Assembly: GCA_037043455.1 (NCBI GenBank)
Contig: JAWPHD010006781.1
Span: 1 to 64,000 of the forward strand
Origin: Cyrtodaria siliqua
Taxonomy: Eukaryota > Mollusca > Bivalvia > Adapedonta > Hiatellidae
Direction of reading: 5' to 3'
DNA: 64,000 nt
Below are positions 58,219-64,000 of the stretch, one piece after another; within the stretch, counting starts at the first letter, position 1, and every line of letters begins with the position of its first letter. Below the pieces are notes generated by a model. It did no database searches and had not been told where the DNA came from. It saw nothing but the letters and a program-made list of their open reading frames with translations. Both the position numbers and the translations under genes were made by a program.

Positions 58219-58245
58219 ATTCCACACTCTTAAATGGAATCTGTC
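58219..58245 (-). repeat. Right terminal inverted repeat of the transposon
   Basis: Reverse complement starts GACAGATTCCATTTAAGAGT, matching the left end. Followed by ATAG, the second copy of the target duplication. Confidence 0.82.
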
Positions 58246-58700
58246 ATAGGGCATTCCAACCCTCGGTATAAGTGTTTTAATTGAAACCTCGGCAGAGCCT
58301 CGGTTCTGATAAAAACATGTATACCTCAGGATGGAATTACCTATCTTCACCGGATGCCCATGAAAGATTATTATAATCCGTCACTTCACCGGGTTTAGAT
58401 ATTTCCATCTCACCCTAGGGTCGAGAAAAAAATTCAACAATAATGATGTGAATAACGTGAACAGATGCATGACATCACAGTGTTAAAAACATTAAATCTT
58501 TAGTTATTGGCGACGTCAATGCACAAAATGTCCAGGATATGCAAGAAAAAGAATCCATCATGAGTTTCGATGTGAGATAGGTAAATCTCAACCTCGAGAT
58601 CAGAACTGCAACCAGGAACACGGCAGCGCCTCGTCCCTGGTTACAATTCTGACCCTCGGGTGGAATGTCCCTATCTCACATGATGGATTCTTATAATCCA
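58246..58700 (+). mobile_element. Right part of the host inverted-repeat element and a related fold-back
   Basis: 58246-58375 continues the arm interrupted by the transposon (ATAGGGCATTCCAACCCTCGG-type junction). 58385-58590 resembles the centre of the left part (TATTTCCATCTCACCCTAG). 58560-58700 forms its own fold-back around ATCCATCATG and GTGAGATAGG. Confidence 0.6.
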
Positions 58701-58848
58701 GTATGTAAAGACATCTCTTTCTCACACATTTTTAGTTGGTATAGATTCTAGAAATACCACCAAATGAATATGGAACAGTTTCAATGAAGCATCCACTGTG
58801 TAAGACGAGTATTGTATAACTGATTGAGAAAAGAAATACACAACTCAC

Positions 58849-58900
58849 TGCCACACGTCCTTATGTTCCAGGAATGAATTGGTTACATCTTGTAGAGACT
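58849..58900 (-). CDS. MAP3K20: ZAK exon: linker between kinase domain and coiled coil
   Basis: A 52-nt exon, phase 1 to 2, encoding (E)SLQDVTNSFLEHKDVWQ across the junctions. It matches the short ZAK linker that holds a conserved NSFL...W pattern. Acceptor tatttcag, donor GTGAGT. The terminal inverted repeat of the nested transposon ends only about 600 bp downstream in the following intron. Confidence 0.82.
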
Positions 58901-59084
58901 CTGAAATATAACACCTTCAACGTGATATTGGTATCAAGATTAAAAACTTCCCAAACTCATGATATTAAACAAATACAAAACAAAATTGACAGATATAAAA
59001 AAAAGAAGTTTATTACTTCAATTGAATTGAATGATGTTAAACGGCTCACCAACACAGTATAGGTTATTTAGAGCCACGCAGAGA

Positions 59085-59340
59085 GAGGGGAAGGATACAT
59101 AGGAATCCGGGAACCATACCCTACTCTTATTATCGAATAGATTCCTATGGTTCTTTAACATGCTCGGAGGATAGACCGATACACGGGACCGCCAAGTTTA
59201 CGTCCCCATCCGACGGACGAGGCTAAGGGAAAATGTCTTGCCCAAGAACACAACGAAACTCAGTGGCACCACGAAGGATTGAACCCAGGGCCTCCGGTTA
59301 CAAATCTACCGCGCTACCGACTGCGCCACTTTATTACTCC
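59085..59340 (-). mobile_element. tRNA-derived SINE
   Basis: Minus strand AGTGGCGCAGTCGGTAGCGC (A box), CCTGGGTTCAATCCTTCG (B box) and core TTCTTGGGCAAGACATTTTC. 59440-59580 and 59740-60060 hold diverged relatives. Confidence 0.68.
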
Positions 59341-60179
59341 AAAGCGCCATTTAAACTTGGGGAGGGAATTTAATGTTCTGATCTACGTTATGCTCTGGCA
59401 TTGTCTCCAACACACAGGAACACTCAGTTTACATGACAATCTGCCTTTAAATACAAGGAAAGTATCTTGCTCAAAGACACACCCAAGAAACTCAATGGGG
59501 CCAGTGATCCTTAAACCCATGATAACCAGATTCAAAATCCACTGTGCCACTATGCCACTGTGCCATGATGAGATGACATATGAAATGACAATGTTCCTTT
59601 CGGCATACCATAGACTGGGAGCCAACCCAAACACTTTATGTTAAAACACAAGGGACACAAGGAGGCCCGTGTAACCGTATAACTGAGAAGTAATTTAAAC
59701 ATGTATAATTATAATTAAAAAACAGTTTGATGCATTATATCTTGTAAAGGACATGGCTTAGTGGATAGCATGGTGTTCTTTGAATTAGAAATATGGGCTT
59801 GACACTCACCAACACCAACACTTTCTTCACTTTCTTCGACGATCCCTTTGGCAAGTCATTTTCCTTAGCCTTGCCCCTTCGGATGGGCACTTAAACCCGG
59901 CAGTCATGTTTTTTTGAAGCCTATTCTTTGAACACATTAAAAAACCTGATGAAAATGTTTAACAACGATAGGAATCTATTCGATAAAATGAATAAGGAAT
60001 AATTTCCGGATTCAGATGTATCCTTTCCCTTGCTCCGAGGCAGATGTGCTAAGAAGCTTTTAACAAGAAAACACAATTATATCTGGTGATCAACAATATA
60101 GATTATAATATTTCTTTAACTCTAAATTGGCAGTATGTAATAACTGATTTACACTTTTCGGTGTTTATGCAGTTGTAAA

Positions 60180-60300
60180 CGTTGGAATTAAATGGCAAAT
60201 TCCGTGAAGCGAGTTAGCACTTCTGGTAAATTTGCCGTTTACTACTGGCGTTTAAATATGCATAAATGCCGAAAAAAGCAAATACATTCTTATATTTTAC
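60180..60300. repeat. Fold-back repeat
   Basis: GGTGTTTATGCA.TTGTAAACG and AATGGCAAATT pair with AATTTGCCGTTTAC and TGCATAAATGCC. The arms resemble the TTTGCCATTTAC ends of the 255-bp dispersed repeat at 23031 and 26406. Confidence 0.6.
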
Positions 60301-60340
60301 ATTATTTTTGTAAAAAAATATGTAGGAACTAATATCTCAC

Positions 60341-60470
60341 CGTCCTCCAATATGATATCAAGTTTGGTGAGGATCTGCCTGAATGATGGCCGCTTCTTGG
60401 GATCCAGCATCCAACACTGAGTCATGATCTTCCTGAAGCACGGTGGGCAAGAGCTGGGAATGGTCAACCG
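60341..60470 (-). CDS. MAP3K20: ZAK exon: kinase subdomain XI and domain end
   Basis: 43 codons plus one base, phase 0 to 1. It starts RLTIPSSCPPCF and includes QCWMLDPKKRPSFRQIL, the conserved C-lobe CW...RPSF motif with the structural Arg. It ends in LDIILED. Acceptor ccttcag, donor GTGAGA. Confidence 0.92.
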
Positions 60471-61154
60471 CTGAAGGGGTGGTATGTGGATAACAAGTAT
60501 TAAAGTATATAAAACGACATTATATCCAAAGGCTGAGAATATTCAAATTTATTGCTCCCGTTCAGTAAACTTGTAAAAAAAAAGTTATTAATTTTAGCAA
60601 TTATTACATTTTAGAAGCATTTTCTTTGTTTAAAGATGTACCATGATCAATAACAAATATAAGCCATGACATATTTATCATATTACACTCTAGTGTAATT
60701 AATATGCAAATGAAGGTCGAATCATCCCTCGGTCTTTTTTGTTCAGCTCGATGTGCATTGGATTGCCTTGTCAATTTCCGGAACACCATTTAAAATTAAG
60801 GAAACAGTCAAAGGGCTTCCGTTGTTCGGTCATGTTCAGAGAAGACGGAGTCAACATACCTTGTCATCATACGACAAGGTTATATAAAGGTGGATATAAT
60901 AATGTTTCTTATTGGATAAATTGATCTGATGCTTGGCACAGCCTCTAAATCTTGTTTATCATCACTATAATAAAATCGTACTATAGTAGTACTGTAATAA
61001 TTTTTTACCTCTTTTTTTCTCAATTTTATTTTATAAATTGATGACATTGTAATAATCTTAATACTATTATTATTAATGACTTGAAAATATGAAAGTTATG
61101 TAAAACACTGACAGCAAACGGAATGCCACACCAAGATTGCATGTGCACCTTTAA
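60471..61154. other. ZAK intron, no gene seen
   Basis: AT-rich intron between two kinase exons. No recognisable coding or repeat structure. Confidence 0.4.
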
Positions 61155-61356
61155 CCCTTAACCCACTACATATATATAATGGACTGTTCCTTCTTTAAAT
61201 TAAGACCATTCCATTTATGTCACAATGGGGTGTTTTGGGGAAATGACAGATCAGCAGATGGACATTGTAAACCCTGATTAGCCTGCGAGTTACTCACAGA
61301 CTGATCAGGGTTTACAATGGACGCAAAGGCTATTATAGTCGTGTTTAGCAGGCTAG
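61155..61356 (+). mobile_element. piggyBac-like MITE, copy 4
   Basis: CCCTTAACCCACTACATA after TTAA at the left; the right end (TTTAGCAGGCTAGATGC) has decayed. Interior GTAAACCCTGATTAGCCTGC and the CTGATCAGGGTTTAC palindrome are as in the other copies. Confidence 0.7.
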
Positions 61357-61556
61357 ATGCATAAAATGAAATACTGTAAAAAACTGTTTTTGTTGGGTAT
61401 TTACAATTTTGACCGGTGTAACAAAAACATTGCCAAGATTTTTGGTTCTATTGGAATTTTATTAAGTTAAATATTTTGAAATAGATACGATAAAAACTTT
61501 GTGTCAGACAGCAACTGTCAGAATTCAACAAAATCATTGTATTATATCCATTTCCT

Positions 61557-61716
61557 TTGTATTTTACTTGGAATTCTACCAATCATATTGCCTGTTGTAT
61601 TTTACTTAGAATTCTACCAACCACATTGCCCGTTGTATTTTACTTAGAATTCTACCAATCACATTGCCTGTTGTATTTTACTTAGAATTCTACTAATCAC
61701 ATTGCCTGCTGTATTT
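61557..61716 (+). repeat. 38-bp tandem repeat, four copies
   Basis: Unit TTGTATTTTACTTAGAATTC plus TACCAATCACATTGCCTG. Ends 57 bp from the kinase exon at 61773. Confidence 0.85.
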
Positions 61717-61745
61717 CACATATCACTTGTTTTTAGTATATACTA

Positions 61746-61859
<114 letters not shown>

Positions 61860-63017
61860 CTACAGAGGCAGAGAAAGCAGGCATAAATCTATAGTAAATG
61901 ATCCATATTTGACGAGAATTTGTTTGAAGAGAAAAGTCATTTTTAAACATTTTTATTAGTTTCCATTCGTAAATTCTTTTACCAGTAATTAAACAAAAAA
62001 AATAGAAAAAGTGTACACTTTGTTTATTTTACATCTATTAAGAAACAATGTACACAGCTTATACAAATCACTCTTGATAGTGTGGATGACATCTTTAATA
62101 TAGTCTTCATGCGAGAAGAAATGGGATCACCTGAAGAAAATCCACGTGCCCAAGTGGGCAAGCCAACATATCCACTCACTTACAATGCCAGGACAGATAG
62201 AACCCCTGGTTTGCATTGGTGAGAAGTTAATCCACTACTGACTGCACTACCCAGACACCCTGACACTACCAAGATCCCCTGACAAAACCCGGACACCCAG
62301 ACCCCCTGTCACTACCCGGACACCCTGACACTACCCAGACACCCTCTTTCAAGTTAATCATTGCAAACTGTTTCACTGATATCATGGCTATTAATCATGG
62401 AACAGTGAAAATCCTTGTACAAACTTAAAAGTGGAACACATGTCGTCTGCCGTGTGCTTACTTCAGCAAGTACAATCTAACTATAAAGTTTGAAGACATT
62501 GGGGTACAATCCTTCATGAAATATAGAGCAGTTTTTTTAAGTGTTGAAGGGGCATAAATCTGTATTGGATAATTGATAAGAAAGAACTGTATAACATTTC
62601 ATGACTATAGGTCAATATTTAGCCAAGTTATGAGCTAAGTTAGGTTGTGTGAAGTTCAACATGGGTCCAACACTTTTCAAGTTATGGCTAGTTATGAGCT
62701 TGGTTAAGTTCAGGTTAAGTTTTTATGAAAGGGGGCATAACTCTGCCAAAATGGAAGTCAAGAGTTATTGGACGTGTGACAACATTCCTTGGATTAAGAT
62801 GAATATGTGTGTGAAGTTTCATGAACATAGGTCACATACCTTTCAAGTTATGGCCAAGGTTAAAGTGTGACGGACAACGATGACGGACAAAGTGATCCCT
62901 AAGTGTCTGCCATGCTACGCAGGCGATACAAAAATAATTATGTTTAAATTCTAAACTCCCTTGGACCAAAAACAAAATATTTTCGGGAACATTTTAAATT
63001 ATTCTCAGAATACGTAC
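61860..63017. other. ZAK intron with element end
   Basis: 62255-62345 is a short CACTACC.GGACACCCTGACA repeat. 62480-62935 resembles the tandem-repeat elements: CACTTTTCAAGTTATGGC units, then GACGGACAACGATGACGG and AAAGTGATCCCTAAGTGTC. Confidence 0.5.
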
Positions 63018-63071
63018 CACCCCATATGACCACGTATCACAGGTCTCCGATACTGGATGACTTTGTATAAC
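63018..63071 (-). CDS. MAP3K20: ZAK exon: kinase subdomains VIII-IX
   Basis: An 18-codon exon, phase 0 to phase 0, encoding VIQSHPVSETCDTWSYGV. It covers the end of the activation segment (after the APE motif) and the invariant Asp of subdomain IX (DTWSYGV). The acceptor reads ttttag before GTTATACAA and the donor is GTACGT. It joins in frame to the VLWE exon at 61859. This is the most 5' exon visible. Confidence 0.88.
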
Positions 63072-64000
63072 CTAAAAGAAACACGGATGAAATGCAAATT
63101 AAGAATGTATGTAATATGTATGTATGTTTGGGGTTTAACATCCCTTTTAACAATCTTTCGGTCATATTACGACAGTCTTCTTGTAGCAATAAGCTAAATG
63201 CAACCTTGGTAAATTAAGAGAATAGTTTTCGTCCAAATCACTTACATTTTGTTTATGTGCCATACTAAGGATTAATTCATTTTAAGTTTAAATACATTGA
63301 ATATAAAATATTACAAATGCTTCCACTAGAGACGGATCACTGGTTTAAACGGCACCTCATTAATGTCAGTGTAATTAACATGCAAGGGCTTTTCCAGAAA
63401 AAAACACATGGGTGGTGGGGAGGAACTTTGAAATTATGACTAGCCCCCTATAGAAGCGATTTTATGCAAAAAGTACACCTACCTATAAAAGCAATTAATA
63501 GCTCAACGCTTCCCACAAGAGAAGCCTGTGTTTTTTTCAAAACCCTGGAATTAAGGCGGGACCACGTAATGTAATGCGAGGCTTTTGCAGAGCATTATAT
63601 CATATTTGCTAACGAGTTTAATAAATTCAATAATGAAAATATAGAATGGTGTTATTCCACTCCCACACCGTGTTATATGTGATAAATAGGATTTATACAA
63701 AACATCAAAAAAATTGAATTTCGAACAATTACTTAATACTAAAGATTGAAAAATTATCGTTGTGGTGAACAGAAATACCAGAAATACCCCTGCCCAGAAA
63801 GCATTTAGAAAAAAAAGAAGGAAAAAACATGATTTGTTTCCTGTTTTATTTCACTGCACAGCCTTTGAATGTAAAGTCAAGATCAAGATCAAGGTAAGAT
63901 GAATATTTACATTAAGTAACAAAGCAGTACTTTCACAAAATTCTCTAAGTTATTTTGTCTTTAAGGTCAATGTTAAGGTCACAGTCGGCGCCGTCAACGC
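63072..64000. other. ZAK intron to window end, no exon identified
   Basis: I searched the minus strand for HRD, DFG and APE-containing kinase exons and found none. The last 20 bases (GTCGGCGCCGTCAACGC) resemble element ends such as 15330-15350. Confidence 0.45.

Larger units (their letters stand above)
47355..58245 (+). mobile_element. 10.9-kb intron-containing DNA transposon encoding a transposase-like/OTU protein
   Basis: Terminal inverted repeats read GACAGGTTCCATTTAAAACT at the left and, as reverse complement, GACAGATTCCATTTAAGAGT at the right, with similarity over about 27 bp. Both ends are flanked by ATAG (47351-47354 and 58246-58249), a 4-bp target duplication. Removing the element rejoins an older inverted-repeat sequence (TTCAGATAGGGCATTCC), which matches the related arm at 46906-46940, so the empty site can be deduced. 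Inside each end lie many copies of one subterminal motif in opposite orientation. The cargo is one eight-exon plus-strand gene. A 4-bp duplication is compatible with Sola1/Sola2, Chapaev or Academ-type elements; assignment to any superfamily is inference. It sits antisense in a ZAK intron. Confidence 0.85.

Noticed and set aside
47355..58245. Interpretation of the nested gene as an ordinary host gene in a ZAK intron
   Set aside because: Inverted ends, target duplication, deducible empty site and subterminal arrays bracket it exactly. A domesticated role is still possible but not indicated.

Overview
This is an AT-rich, intron-dominated eukaryotic window, most likely from a bivalve mollusc. 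The molluscan assignment is inferred from the dense mixture of short tandem-repeat elements with GACGGACGG-type 3' ends, tRNA-derived SINEs and decayed LINE fragments; no species is claimed. There is no bacterial-style gene organisation, no CRISPR and no rRNA.

Two real genes were found by piecing together exons with matching GT-AG splice sites and codon phases. (1) On the minus strand, thirteen exons between 63071 and 5913 encode the 3' two-thirds or more of a MAP3K20/ZAK-like kinase: end of the kinase domain, leucine-zipper coiled coil, SAM domain, the beta-rich domain that follows SAM in ZAK, and a long disordered, arginine-rich C-terminus. The 13 exons sum to 3111 nt (1036 codons plus stop). 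The start codon and most kinase exons lie beyond the right edge. (2) On the plus strand, inside the 14.9-kb ZAK intron between the linker exon (58849-58900) and the coiled-coil exon (43848-43983), an eight-exon gene (49118-57001) encodes a roughly 1,414-residue protein with a Lys/Arg-rich N-terminus, a DDE/RNase-H-like transposase core, an OTU-type cysteine protease domain, Pro/Thr-rich repeats from a duplicated exon, and a small C-terminal module. A single missing base near 51890 breaks the frame.

That gene lies within what reads as a complete 10,891-bp DNA transposon (47355-58245): about 27-bp terminal inverted repeats, a 4-bp ATAG target duplication, and arrays of one subterminal motif in opposite orientation at the two ends. 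It is inserted in an older inverted-repeat element whose two halves are still recognisable on either side. This is the most interesting object in the window.

The rest is intron and 3' flank filled with repeats. From left to right: a truncated tandem-repeat element (1-89); a TIR MITE (2973-3451); piggyBac-like MITEs with TTAA targets (3870, 9278, 44649, 61155); a 145-bp tandem-repeat element (4308-5642); the ZAK terminal exon; SINEs; nested tandem-repeat elements (11280-15394); a 28-bp array with E-boxes (16862-17138); decayed LINEs (16280, 21470-23082, 29937-31690, 46480-46870); a 92-bp array of about 25 units rich in nuclear-receptor-like half-sites (32640-34965); a pogo/Tigger-like MITE inside a TA tract (37575-38372); a four-fold 122-bp duplication of a ZAK exon (42751-43222); and a 57-58-bp minisatellite split by a clean MITE insertion (44915-46215).
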